A program made the translations under genes and the position numbers. Source: Kiritimatiellia bacterium (GTDB lineage: Bacteria; Verrucomicrobiota; Kiritimatiellia; SLAD01). From it: a stretch of 11,053 nucleotides of DNA. Shown here piece after piece: positions 1 through 6,494 of this stretch. The stretch covers positions 1 through 11,053 of the forward strand of contig SKZA01000137.1 of assembly GCA_007127595.1 (NCBI GenBank), given 5' to 3'. Within the stretch, counting starts at the first letter, position 1, and each line of letters opens with the position of its first letter. The notes beneath the pieces were generated by a model. It was not told the DNA's origin. It saw only the letters and a program-made list of their open reading frames with translations, and did not search any database.

Positions 1-171
1 AATGCGCAGGCGATCGCCCGGCGCGGGGGCCTGAAAACTTTCGGCCGGCAAACGGTCTTCCGGCGCAACGGCGGGTACCCGCGTGCGATCCGTACGCGGT
101 GGTTCGCGTAAGGCGACAAATAAGACGCCGCCAAGGACTACGGCGGCAATAACAATTGCGATTCGGTCCAT
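1..171 (-). CDS. N-terminal part of a membrane-anchored protein, cut by the left edge
   Basis: The frame is open from an ATG at 169-171 to the window edge, giving 57 codons without a stop. The protein starts MDRIAIVIAAVVLGGVLFVA, a single hydrophobic stretch of about 18 residues with almost no charge ahead of it. This fits a signal anchor or an uncleaved signal peptide. A proline- and arginine-rich polar segment follows, typical of a linker leading into an extracytoplasmic domain that is not visible here. A purine-rich GGAAGGG lies about five bases before the ATG and supports this start. The gene follows the CCA-adding enzyme on the same strand after 51 bases, so it is probably the next gene of that operon. 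I do not recognise the family and infer no function. The gene itself is likely real; its identity is unknown. Confidence 0.6.
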   Translation of the reverse strand, partial: MDRIAIVIAAVVLGGVLFVALREPPRTDRTRVPAVAPEDRLPAESFQAPAPGDRLRI

Positions 172-222
172 ATTTCCCTTCCGGACATCTTAATCTGCCA
201 GCTCAATAGCATAGCGGGTCTG

Positions 223-1620
223 TCAGGTTTTGTTCCAGCGCTTTTCTTCCTCAATCTGTTGCTGCGCCCATTCCAGCAGTTCGTCCCGATCCCTGGCGGC
301 TCCTTCCAGTTGGCGCGTGTAGGCTTCGTCGAGCAAGCGCCCGATTTCGGGCCCTTCGGGCAGTCCGAGCGCGAGCAGGTCCTCGCCGCGAATCCAGGCT
401 TGCGGCAACGCAGTTTCCGCCTGCAATTCCGATTCGCATTCTTTGAGAAACTGATAATTGTCCAACCCGCCATGACTGGCCAGGCAGTCCAGCCGATGCA
501 ATTCGAGTTCCGTGGGATAGGTGGGGGAGGCGATCAGTGCGCGCAGTTTTGCGCGTCGCATTTCCTGCACGTGCATGAAGCGCATGTGATTACCGACACA
601 ATGCGTGACATTTTTCACGACGCTGTTGGGGAAACGGAGCCGTTGCAGGATCCGTTCGGCCATGACCGCGCCGACCTTGTCGTGCGCGTCGAAACGAATG
701 CGGTCCACGCCGTCGCGGCCGGGGCCGATACGCGCGGTGGGCGGTTTGCCGACGTCATGGAGCAGGACGGCCAATGCCAGCTCGATGGTCGGTTGTTCCA
801 TCAGATCAAGCATCATGCAGACGTGCGTGAAGACGTCGCCTTCCGGATGAAACTCGGGCGGCTGTTCGACGCCGGCCATGGCGTTGATTTCGGGCAATAT
901 GACGCTTAACAGCCCGGCTTCGTGCAGTCGGCGCAAGGCGAAGCCCGGTTTGACCGATTCCGTGAGGATGCGGACAAGTTCGTCTCGGATGCGTTCGGAG
1001 CTGATGCGCGCAATCAGGTGCGCGCGTTCAGGAATGGCGTTCCAGGTCCCGGCCTCAATCGTAAAATCCAGTGTGCCGGCAAATCGAATTGCGCGAAGCA
1101 TACGCAAATGATCTTCCTGAAAGCGTTGGCCCGGGTCGCCGACCGCGCGTATCTGTTTTACCTGGAGATCTTCACGCCCGCCCACGAAGTCCAGTACCTG
1201 TTCCTCGATAGGGTCGTAGAACAGCGCGTTAATCGTGAAGTCGCGGCGCCGGGCATCCTCCTGTGCGTCGGTAAAGGTGACTTCGTCGGGCCGCCGTCCG
1301 TCGCTATAATGCGACTCTTTTCGGAAGGTGGCGACTTCGTACAGGATGCCCTCGTGAACGACACCGATGACCCCGAAGGCTTTGCCGATGGCAACGGTTT
1401 TGGGGAACAGGGGCGTGATCTCGTCCGGGCGGGCGGAAGTGGCGATATCGATATCCTTGGCCGGTTTTCCCAGCAATTGATCCCGCACACAGCCGCCCGC
1501 AAAGTACGCGCGGTGCCCTTGCTCGCGCAACGTTCGCAGAATATGGAGCGCGCCCTGTTCGAGTCGGGGGATGTCGGGTTCCGGGCCAAGGCCGGCCCCG
1601 GGCGGTCTATTCGTCGTCAT
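223..1620 (-). CDS. cca: CCA tRNA nucleotidyltransferase (class II) with HD domain
   Basis: This enzyme adds or repairs the 3'-terminal CCA of tRNAs from CTP and ATP, without a nucleic acid template, in the cytoplasm. The 465-residue protein shows the class II polymerase-beta-like head. AGGCVRD is at 41-47, and the catalytic DID at 56-58 would bind the metals. RRDFTINAL is at 125-133, the nucleotide-recognition EDHLR at 169-173 and the ERIRDEL helix at 209-215. An HD domain occupies roughly 260-350, with H266, the H288-D289 pair, H313 and D314 as likely metal ligands. HD domains in this family usually carry phosphohydrolase activity. The length fits HD-bearing members. The start overlaps the upstream membrane-protein gene by 14 bases, and an AGAGG just upstream supports it. 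Poly(A) polymerase and separate CC- or A-adding enzymes are close relatives. The EDHLR motif favours CCA addition, but a partial activity cannot be excluded by reading alone. Confidence 0.88.
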   Translation of the reverse strand: MTTNRPPGAGLGPEPDIPRLEQGALHILRTLREQGHRAYFAGGCVRDQLLGKPAKDIDIATSARPDEITPLFPKTVAIGKAFGVIGVVHEGILYEVATFRKESHYSDGRRPDEVTFTDAQEDARRRDFTINALFYDPIEEQVLDFVGGREDLQVKQIRAVGDPGQRFQEDHLRMLRAIRFAGTLDFTIEAGTWNAIPERAHLIARISSERIRDELVRILTESVKPGFALRRLHEAGLLSVILPEINAMAGVEQPPEFHPEGDVFTHVCMMLDLMEQPTIELALAVLLHDVGKPPTARIGPGRDGVDRIRFDAHDKVGAVMAERILQRLRFPNSVVKNVTHCVGNHMRFMHVQEMRRAKLRALIASPTYPTELELHRLDCLASHGGLDNYQFLKECESELQAETALPQAWIRGEDLLALGLPEGPEIGRLLDEAYTRQLEGAARDRDELLEWAQQQIEEEKRWNKT

Positions 1621-2479
1621 CGCCTCTGGACGTATCGCGCGCGAGCGTTACCACGCCCCGGCTGAGACGCCGATTGCAATAGGAAATGAATTGGTCGCGA
1701 TCCTCCGGAGAAATGTATAGCGGCTGTTTCGTGTCGGTTGGTTGGATCCGGACCAGTCCTTTTGAGGACGTTGCGTAGAATTGGGCCGCCGCCGTGAAGT
1801 TCGCCCGTTTCACCCCTTCAACTGATTGAATTGAATTGAAGGAGAGCGGTAACACATAGAGCCAGCCCTCAATAAGGAGTCCCTCCGAGCAGGCGCGAAA
1901 AGCGCGGGGCGGATAAACGAGGGGGCGGAATGTTAAGATCAGGTCTGAAAAGAATGAGCCATCAAAGCGGCTGGGCGTGACGACATCCCATTCCATTTGC
2001 TTGAAGCGTAACATATGTCGGGCCATTCGGATACGGGCCACGAGGAGGGTGATGACGAGCACCCCCACGATCCAGAATACGATTTCCAGCGGGTTGCCGG
2101 ACACAATTTGTGCCGATACCCCCCTGTCTTCCAGCCCCAGCAGCCGGATGTACGTGATCATTGAAAAGATGAGCGGTGAGAAGAGGTGGGAGAACGACGT
2201 CGAAATCTGGTCGATGGCGGAATAGGCCATCAGCAGGTGCACGATATAGATTCCAAGAATGCCCACGGCCCAGAAGAAGCTTTTCTGATCCTCAAATGTG
2301 GCCATTTCCGCGCGCCGCTCCATCTGTGCGCGCGCCACGAGAGATAGCTCTTCGGTATCGGGCGTATGTTGGAGGTTCAGCCAGAAGGGAATGACAAGTG
2401 CCGTAAGAACAAAGACCAACGCCAACAGCTCCAACTCCCATGGCCACCCCGCCGGCCCCCATGTCTTTTGTTTGTTCAT
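1607..2479 (-). CDS. Multi-pass membrane protein with PH-like C-terminal region
   Basis: A protein of 290 residues with probably four membrane segments, at about 15-36, 68-89, 96-116 and 131-152. After the last one, an RIRMAR stretch suggests that the C-terminal part is cytoplasmic by the positive-inside rule. Residues about 160-270 look like a bacterial PH-type beta-rich domain: alternating hydrophobic strands, GLLIEGWLYVLPLSFNSIQS near 200-219, and a closing LYISPEDRDQFISYC at 254-268, which resembles the end of such domains. The tail is acidic (DDDE). The only in-frame ATG is at 2477-2479, with a stop codon three codons upstream. No good Shine-Dalgarno precedes it, only AAAAG directly before the ATG. 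The gene overlaps the CCA-adding enzyme by 14 bases, so the two are translated from one message. No catalytic motif is visible. The assignment to a PH-like fold is by pattern only and the function is unknown. Confidence 0.75.
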   Translation of the reverse strand: MNKQKTWGPAGWPWELELLALVFVLTALVIPFWLNLQHTPDTEELSLVARAQMERRAEMATFEDQKSFFWAVGILGIYIVHLLMAYSAIDQISTSFSHLFSPLIFSMITYIRLLGLEDRGVSAQIVSGNPLEIVFWIVGVLVITLLVARIRMARHMLRFKQMEWDVVTPSRFDGSFFSDLILTFRPLVYPPRAFRACSEGLLIEGWLYVLPLSFNSIQSVEGVKRANFTAAAQFYATSSKGLVRIQPTDTKQPLYISPEDRDQFISYCNRRLSRGVVTLARDTSRGDDDE

Positions 2480-2648
2480 CTTTTGTTACTATACCCCCGC
2501 ATCGTATGAAGGGTGAGATAAAATCAGATGAGGCGCAACGAAAATCGACACAATTTGACTATATAATTGCGCCCTCGAAATGTCGGCTTGCCACCCTGCA
2601 AACAACCGCTAACATGCGCAATGGTCTATTTCCAAACAGGGAGTTCCA
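2480..2648. promoter_or_regulatory. Divergent intergenic region with weak promoter-like elements
   Basis: This 169-base gap separates the divergent membrane-protein and transketolase-like genes and must contain both promoters. Rightward, TATAAT at 2562-2567 is a perfect -10 hexamer about 80 bases before the start codon, but no good -35 lies 16-18 bases upstream. The TTGACT at 2555-2560 abuts it too closely to be its partner. The same spot has imperfect dyad symmetry: CAATT at 2551-2555 and AATTG at 2565-2569. Leftward, the reverse complement of 2488-2493 reads TATAGT and would start a message only a few bases before the ATG at 2479, giving almost no leader. No -35 is convincing there either. 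These are candidate elements, not a clear promoter. Confidence 0.3.
2638..2643 (+). promoter_or_regulatory. Shine-Dalgarno site of the transketolase-like gene
   Basis: AGGGAG lies five bases before the first of two consecutive ATG codons (2649) and eight before the second (2652). The spacing is acceptable for both, so the protein may start at either methionine; the difference is one residue. Confidence 0.6.
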
Positions 2649-4877
2649 ATGATGTCCGTATGGCACGAGCAACAGGCGCGTAACGACGCGCTCATTCAAT
2701 CGACCCGCTATATGCGCGAGCGGGTGGAAAGCAAGCCCCTCAACTTTCGCCTGTCGATCAAGGAATCGGCTTCACTCAGCCCGCAAGAGACCCTGACGCT
2801 GCAGGCGGTCGAGATTGACGCGGCGCGGATTGCCCTGGAGACGCTGGCTTCGTTGGCCACGATCAACGAGTTGGACCATTTGGGCGGTGGACTCGACTTG
2901 ATTCCGGCTTTTGCCATGACCATGGCGGTGGCCGACAACGTAAAAGTGACCTATACGTTCGAGCACGCGCACACCAGCGTGGGGCACTATTCCGTCCTGG
3001 CCGCATGGGACTACCTTGAACGACAGTGGGTTATCGACACGTTCCGGCGCGGTCTGGATATCGCCGGTCATGTGAGCTGGCTGCCCGGCGGAACCCAACT
3101 GAACGGGGGGCGGCTGGGCGTCATGATTCCTACCGCCGTCGGCCAGGCATTGGGTTTGCGCGCGATTCACGGAGACGACGCCTGGGTCATCTGTCATTGC
3201 GGAGACGCCGGCTGGATATCCGGACAGGCGCTGAACGGGTTCAATGGAGCCGATTTGCACGGCGCACCCATGACGTTTGTCATGCATCGCAACGGCATTC
3301 AATTGTCCGGCACGAACAAGGCCATCATGGACAAGGATCCGCGACCGATCATCGCGTCCCTGGGTATTGAGATCATTGAGATTCCATCATTACTGGATAC
3401 CCAATCGCTTTATGCCGCGTATCGCCAAGGGTACGAGTTGGCGCGAAAGGGTCGCCCGAACCTGATCTATCCGACCGGCTATCCTGATGAGACGCTGGCG
3501 GGATTCGGCAAAAAGTACGGCGTGACCAAAGAGCTTGAATCCTTCGCTGCGGAGCATGGTGTGGACATGGCGACGAATATCTGGATACCGGGCTCGCTGA
3601 TGAGCTACCGGGATCTGATCCCCATGTTCGAGTGCCTGTTCCACGTCAACAACCTGCCGGGGGGCGAAGGGCACCACGACGGTCACATGAAAGGCCGCTC
3701 GCTGGAGGACGTCCTGGCAAATCCGCTGCTCCAGCTGTCGCCCGACCAAAAGGCGGCGTTGGAAGAGGCGCGCGGACGCGAGCGTGCGGTGGTCGTTACC
3801 GAGGCGCGCCCGAAGGTCGGGGCGCCGAACCTGCCGGTCCCCGACACGGACGCGTCGGCGGTCGAACTGCCGGGCGTCGGGAAATCAGCCAGTCCGCGCG
3901 CGGGCGTGGAGCCGGGGTATGCGTTGATCGCGAAAACGCATCCGGAAAGCGTGTTTATCGTTTCCTGCGACTTGGACCCGTCCACCAAGCTGGGCAAAGC
4001 AAAGACGTTTCTCAAGCCGGATCACCAATTTGAGATGAGTATCGAAGAACAGGTCTCCGCCATGATGGCGAATGGGCTCGCCATGTGCGGGAATCGTCCG
4101 CAACTCAATGTGTTTTCCACGTTCGCCGCCTTCTTCGAGGGCATCGCGCGTGAAGGGCTGGAAATGTGGCGCTATCACCGGAACCTGAACGGTGTGAACG
4201 AAGGACTGAACGTTACGTTTCACATGTCGCACGTCGGCGCATGCACGGGCCGCGATCACTTTTCCGGTTGGAGCCTCGATTGGATCACGTTGGCGCTGGG
4301 CTACCTTCCGTATCTGCACCGCTTCTATGCGCCCGCCGATGCGCGCGCGGCCTTCATTGCGGTGCGCGATTTGGCCGCGCATTACGGCGGCCATCTTATC
4401 GGGATTCCGCGCGATAACTTGCCGATCCTGGCGAAGCAGGATGGCAGCGGGCCGCTTTGGGAGCCTGCGGACGCGTGGGAACCGGTCACGACCTATCGGC
4501 AATATGAAGGCGCGCAGAAAGCGGTGCTGGCTGTCGGCGCGCCCGCCTATCTGGCCGGTGAAGCGGCGGACGAGCTGCAGAACGTGGATGTGTATATCGT
4601 CAACGGGTTCCCCGCACCGGATGCCACATGGCCCTCGCTCTTTGACAAATATCCGGAGGGGATTGTGACCATTGAGGACGGCCTGATCGCCACACCGGAA
4701 ATCGGTTTGCGCGGTTTCGCGGGATTGGTGCGCACGGCGGCTTACGGCCAGGGGATCCCGCTCGAACACATCGGGATCGTTGATCCGCGCGTGGCCCCGT
4801 CCGACGGGCACCTCGAAACGTGGGCGCATTTCGGTATCACAAAGGAAGCGGTTCGGCAGGCTTTGGAACGACTCTGA
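2649..4877 (+). CDS. Transketolase-like thiamine-diphosphate-dependent enzyme
   Basis: A 742-residue protein with the domain order of full-length transketolase, which transfers two-carbon ketol units between sugar phosphates. The N-terminal cofactor-binding domain spans about 55-330. It contains DHLGG at 76-80 (like the GHPG region), SVGHYS at 110-115, GGRLG at 153-157 and the thiamine-diphosphate motif GDAGW at 185-189 with N215 downstream. The pyrimidine-binding domain spans about 420-590: SIEEQ at 464-468 supplies the likely catalytic glutamate, E467, followed by MMANGLAMCG. A C-terminal domain of about 615-742 follows. The usual GDG is GDA here, and the His-rich segment GEGHHDGHMKG at 339-349 sits where transketolases have a catalytic histidine loop. 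A low-complexity linker lies at about 375-415. HRNG at 213-216 and GGRLG recall phosphoketolase, but the pyrimidine domain is transketolase-like. The cofactor class is well supported; the exact substrates are not. The gene ends in two tandem in-frame stops (TGA TAG). Confidence 0.82.
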   Translation: MMSVWHEQQARNDALIQSTRYMRERVESKPLNFRLSIKESASLSPQETLTLQAVEIDAARIALETLASLATINELDHLGGGLDLIPAFAMTMAVADNVKVTYTFEHAHTSVGHYSVLAAWDYLERQWVIDTFRRGLDIAGHVSWLPGGTQLNGGRLGVMIPTAVGQALGLRAIHGDDAWVICHCGDAGWISGQALNGFNGADLHGAPMTFVMHRNGIQLSGTNKAIMDKDPRPIIASLGIEIIEIPSLLDTQSLYAAYRQGYELARKGRPNLIYPTGYPDETLAGFGKKYGVTKELESFAAEHGVDMATNIWIPGSLMSYRDLIPMFECLFHVNNLPGGEGHHDGHMKGRSLEDVLANPLLQLSPDQKAALEEARGRERAVVVTEARPKVGAPNLPVPDTDASAVELPGVGKSASPRAGVEPGYALIAKTHPESVFIVSCDLDPSTKLGKAKTFLKPDHQFEMSIEEQVSAMMANGLAMCGNRPQLNVFSTFAAFFEGIAREGLEMWRYHRNLNGVNEGLNVTFHMSHVGACTGRDHFSGWSLDWITLALGYLPYLHRFYAPADARAAFIAVRDLAAHYGGHLIGIPRDNLPILAKQDGSGPLWEPADAWEPVTTYRQYEGAQKAVLAVGAPAYLAGEAADELQNVDVYIVNGFPAPDATWPSLFDKYPEGIVTIEDGLIATPEIGLRGFAGLVRTAAYGQGIPLEHIGIVDPRVAPSDGHLETWAHFGITKEAVRQALERL

Positions 4878-4883
4878 TAGATC

Positions 4884-4934
4884 ATGTCTTCTTTCGAAAA
4901 TCGAAAATCGAAAATCGAAAATGCTTTCGCATGA
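4884..4934 (+). CDS. Doubtful 16-codon ORF through the heptamer repeat, overlapping the PHP start
   Basis: Reading from ATG at 4884 gives MSSFENRKSKIENAFA and a TGA at 4932-4934. The stop shares bases with the PHP start ATG at 4931-4933, forming an ATGA junction of the kind used for translational coupling. Most of the ORF is made of the CGAAAAT repeat. Its only upstream purine motif, GGAACG at 4865-4870, is weak and about 13 bases away. It may be a coupling leader peptide, or a chance reading of repeat DNA. It is listed because its geometry is exact and because the PHP gene has no visible ribosome binding site of its own. Confidence 0.2.
   Translation: MSSFENRKSKIENAFA
4895..4922. repeat. 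Four perfect tandem copies of the heptamer CGAAAAT
   Basis: Units lie at 4895-4901, 4902-4908, 4909-4915 and 4916-4922 with no mismatch. The repeat is much richer in A and T than its surroundings. It lies between the end of the transketolase-like gene and the start of the PHP gene, ending eight bases before the PHP ATG. A 7-base unit changes frame by one base per copy gained or lost, and it also alters the leader of the PHP gene. Similar heptamer stretches recur between genes in some environmental bacterial genomes, from memory; that is not shown here. Confidence 0.9.
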
Positions 4935-5770
4935 TCGATCTCCACATGCATTCCATTTTCTCCGATGGCACATTCACGCCGGAGGATTTGATTAAGGAAG
5001 CGCTGCGTCAGAAACTGACGGCGGTGGCGCTAACCGATCACGACACCGTCAACGGCATTCAACGTTTTCTGAAGGCGGGCAAGGCAGCGGGCATTCGCGC
5101 ACTTGCGGGCGTCGAGGTCAGCACGTCCTATTCGCCCGGCGAGATGCATATTCTGGGCTATTGCATTAATTGCCATGATGCGTTCTTCGCATCGCAACTG
5201 CGATGGATTCGTACGGCGCGCCAGACGCGGAACGAGGAGATTCTGCATAAGCTTCATAAGCTGGGCATGCACCTGAGTTGGGACGAAGTCCGTTCGTTTG
5301 CCGGCGATCAGGTCATCGGGCGTCCGCATTTTGCGCAGGCCATGGTTGCGCGCGGCTATGCTCGAAACTCGAAGGAGGCCTTCAGTCGTTGGCTTTCCCG
5401 GGGGCGCCCGGCGTACGCACGCCGCCGTACCGTCTCGCCCGAGGAAGCCTTGGAAATCATCGTGGAAGCCGGAGGGGTGCCCGTGTTGGCGCACCCCTTT
5501 ACATTGGACGTCAATCGAGAGGAACTACGACGGCTGATAAAAGAACTGAAGGACGTCGGATTGGCCGGGATCGAGACCTATTATCCGCAGCATAGCGCGG
5601 ATCAGACGCGCGAATATCTGAAACTGGCCGGCGATTTTGGATTGGTGCCTACCGGCGGCACCGACTTTCACGGCGCGATGACGCCGGACCTGACCATGGG
5701 TCGCGGGTTCGGCTCGTTACGTGTGCCGGACGACATCGTGGACCGGCTCCTGGCGCGCAAGAAGGCGTAA
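4931..5770 (+). CDS. PHP-domain metal-dependent phosphoesterase, YciV/TrpH-like
   Basis: A 279-residue cytoplasmic phosphoesterase of the PHP superfamily. The motif set is complete: DLHMHS at 3-8, SDG at 11-13, LTDHDT at 34-39, GVEVST at 60-65, HILGY at 73-77, GRPHFAQA at 130-137, VLAHP at 185-189 and GGTDFHG at 242-248. Likely metal ligands are H5, H7, D12, H37, E62, H73, H133, H188, D245 and H247. The order and length match the group that includes E. coli YciV (RNase AM) and 3',5'-nucleotide bisphosphatases, which act on nucleotides or on RNA 5' ends. The ATG at 4931 is chosen because the DLHMHS motif begins two residues later. Longer readings only add transketolase-overlap and repeat-derived residues, and the next ATG would lose the first metal histidine. 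No Shine-Dalgarno is visible; the heptamer repeat occupies that place. The gene is probably cotranscribed with the transketolase-like gene 53 bases upstream. The substrate is inferred from the family only. Confidence 0.87.
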   Translation: MIDLHMHSIFSDGTFTPEDLIKEALRQKLTAVALTDHDTVNGIQRFLKAGKAAGIRALAGVEVSTSYSPGEMHILGYCINCHDAFFASQLRWIRTARQTRNEEILHKLHKLGMHLSWDEVRSFAGDQVIGRPHFAQAMVARGYARNSKEAFSRWLSRGRPAYARRRTVSPEEALEIIVEAGGVPVLAHPFTLDVNREELRRLIKELKDVGLAGIETYYPQHSADQTREYLKLAGDFGLVPTGGTDFHGAMTPDLTMGRGFGSLRVPDDIVDRLLARKKA

Positions 5771-5807
5771 AGAGCCAATAAGCTTTTGCTCCTGTTTTGT
5801 TGTGTCT
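5771..5807. other. Short convergent gap between the PHP and methyltransferase genes
   Basis: Thirty-seven bases separate the stop codons of two convergent genes. A weak GAGC/GCTC pairing within 5772-5791 is followed by a T-rich run, but the stem is only four base pairs before a mismatch. I see no convincing terminator, so transcripts from the two sides may overlap. Confidence 0.5.
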
Positions 5808-6494
5808 TCAGGTTCTGGTCTTCGTCGCTTGCAGGCGAAGTTGCGATCCGCCATAGAGTGCGGTCACGTTTCCGTCCAGCGGCGAAGCGTCCAGCACGTC
5901 CTGCAATTCTTGGCGCGTATAGGCCGCGCGCAGGCTCTCCACATACTGCCGCGTAAATGCGAGCGAGAAGGTGAGTAGCATATGGAAGGCATAGAGAACG
6001 GGAATAAGGAGTCGGGGCGGGCGTTGCAGATCATGGAGCAGGAAGACGCCGCCGGGTTTGAGGATGCGCGCCACTTCGGCCAGTGACGCGTTCGGATCGT
6101 CAAGCTCATGGAACGCGAAATGGCTGATGACGAGATCGAACGAGTTGGGATCCAGGCCGGTGTCGGTTCCATCCGCTTGAATCCAATGCACCGTGGCGCT
6201 GGACTCTTCGGCGTGGCGCCGGGCGCGCTCCAGCATGAGGGGGGAGGCGTCCAGTCCCGAAACCTCCCATCCGGGATGGGTTTTCGCGAGGCGCGTGGGG
6301 ATCCATCCCGGGCCGGTTCCGATATCCAGCAGGCGTAGCGTCGATCGATCCGCAACGAGTTGTTCCACATAACGGATAAAGCGACGTTCCCAGACTGCGA
6401 CCAAGCCGCGTTGTGAATGATGGGTATAGACCTCCACCCCGTCAGGCCGGTGATATACATCGTTCGGTTGCGGTGTGCGGAGCGGTTGGTTCAC
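5808..6494 (-). CDS. Class I SAM-dependent methyltransferase
   Basis: A 228-residue protein that would transfer a methyl group from S-adenosylmethionine to an unidentified substrate. Motif I is LDIGTGPGW at 56-64. The acidic residue after strand 2 is D82 in GLDAS, which would bind the ribose hydroxyls. QADGTD at 106-111 fits motif II or III, SFDLVISHFAFHE at 118-130 is the post-motif region, and LKPGG at 145-149 precedes strand 5. This is the Methyltransf_11/25 pattern, often seen in UbiE-like and other small-molecule methyltransferases. A hydrophobic stretch at about 162-180 may form a cap or touch the membrane. The start is GTG at 6492-6494; its last bases overlap the stop of the upstream kinase (GTGA). 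An AGGAGA seven bases upstream supports the start. It is the last gene of a three-gene operon with two histidine kinases. A regulatory link is inferred from this coupling, not shown by the protein. Confidence 0.85.
   Translation of the reverse strand: MNQPLRTPQPNDVYHRPDGVEVYTHHSQRGLVAVWERRFIRYVEQLVADRSTLRLLDIGTGPGWIPTRLAKTHPGWEVSGLDASPLMLERARRHAEESSATVHWIQADGTDTGLDPNSFDLVISHFAFHELDDPNASLAEVARILKPGGVFLLHDLQRPPRLLIPVLYAFHMLLTFSLAFTRQYVESLRAAYTRQELQDVLDASPLDGNVTALYGGSQLRLQATKTRT

Noticed and set aside
922..1665. Long plus-strand ORF of 247 codons opposite the CCA enzyme
   Set aside because: It lies antisense to a gene with complete family motifs and has no recognisable domain; it reflects high GC content.
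1822..1845. Short TTGAA-rich direct repeats
   Set aside because: They lie in the coding sequence of the membrane protein and encode an ordinary stretch; there are too few copies to be meaningful.
2659..2674. TGGCACG resembling the -24 element of a sigma-54 promoter
   Set aside because: The matching -12 TTGC element is absent at the required distance, and the site is inside the coding sequence.
4820..4930. N-terminal extension of the PHP protein by 37 residues
   Set aside because: The extra residues come from the transketolase gene in another frame and from the repeat. PHP proteins of this group begin just before DLHxHS.
3885..4973. Minus-strand ORF of 362 codons opposite the transketolase-like gene
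   Set aside because: Its protein is Arg/His-rich without a fold pattern, and its start runs through the heptamer repeat. The opposite strand encodes conserved motifs throughout.
5772..5797. Possible terminator hairpin with T-rich tail in the convergent gap
   Set aside because: The stem is only four base pairs followed by mismatches, too weak to call.
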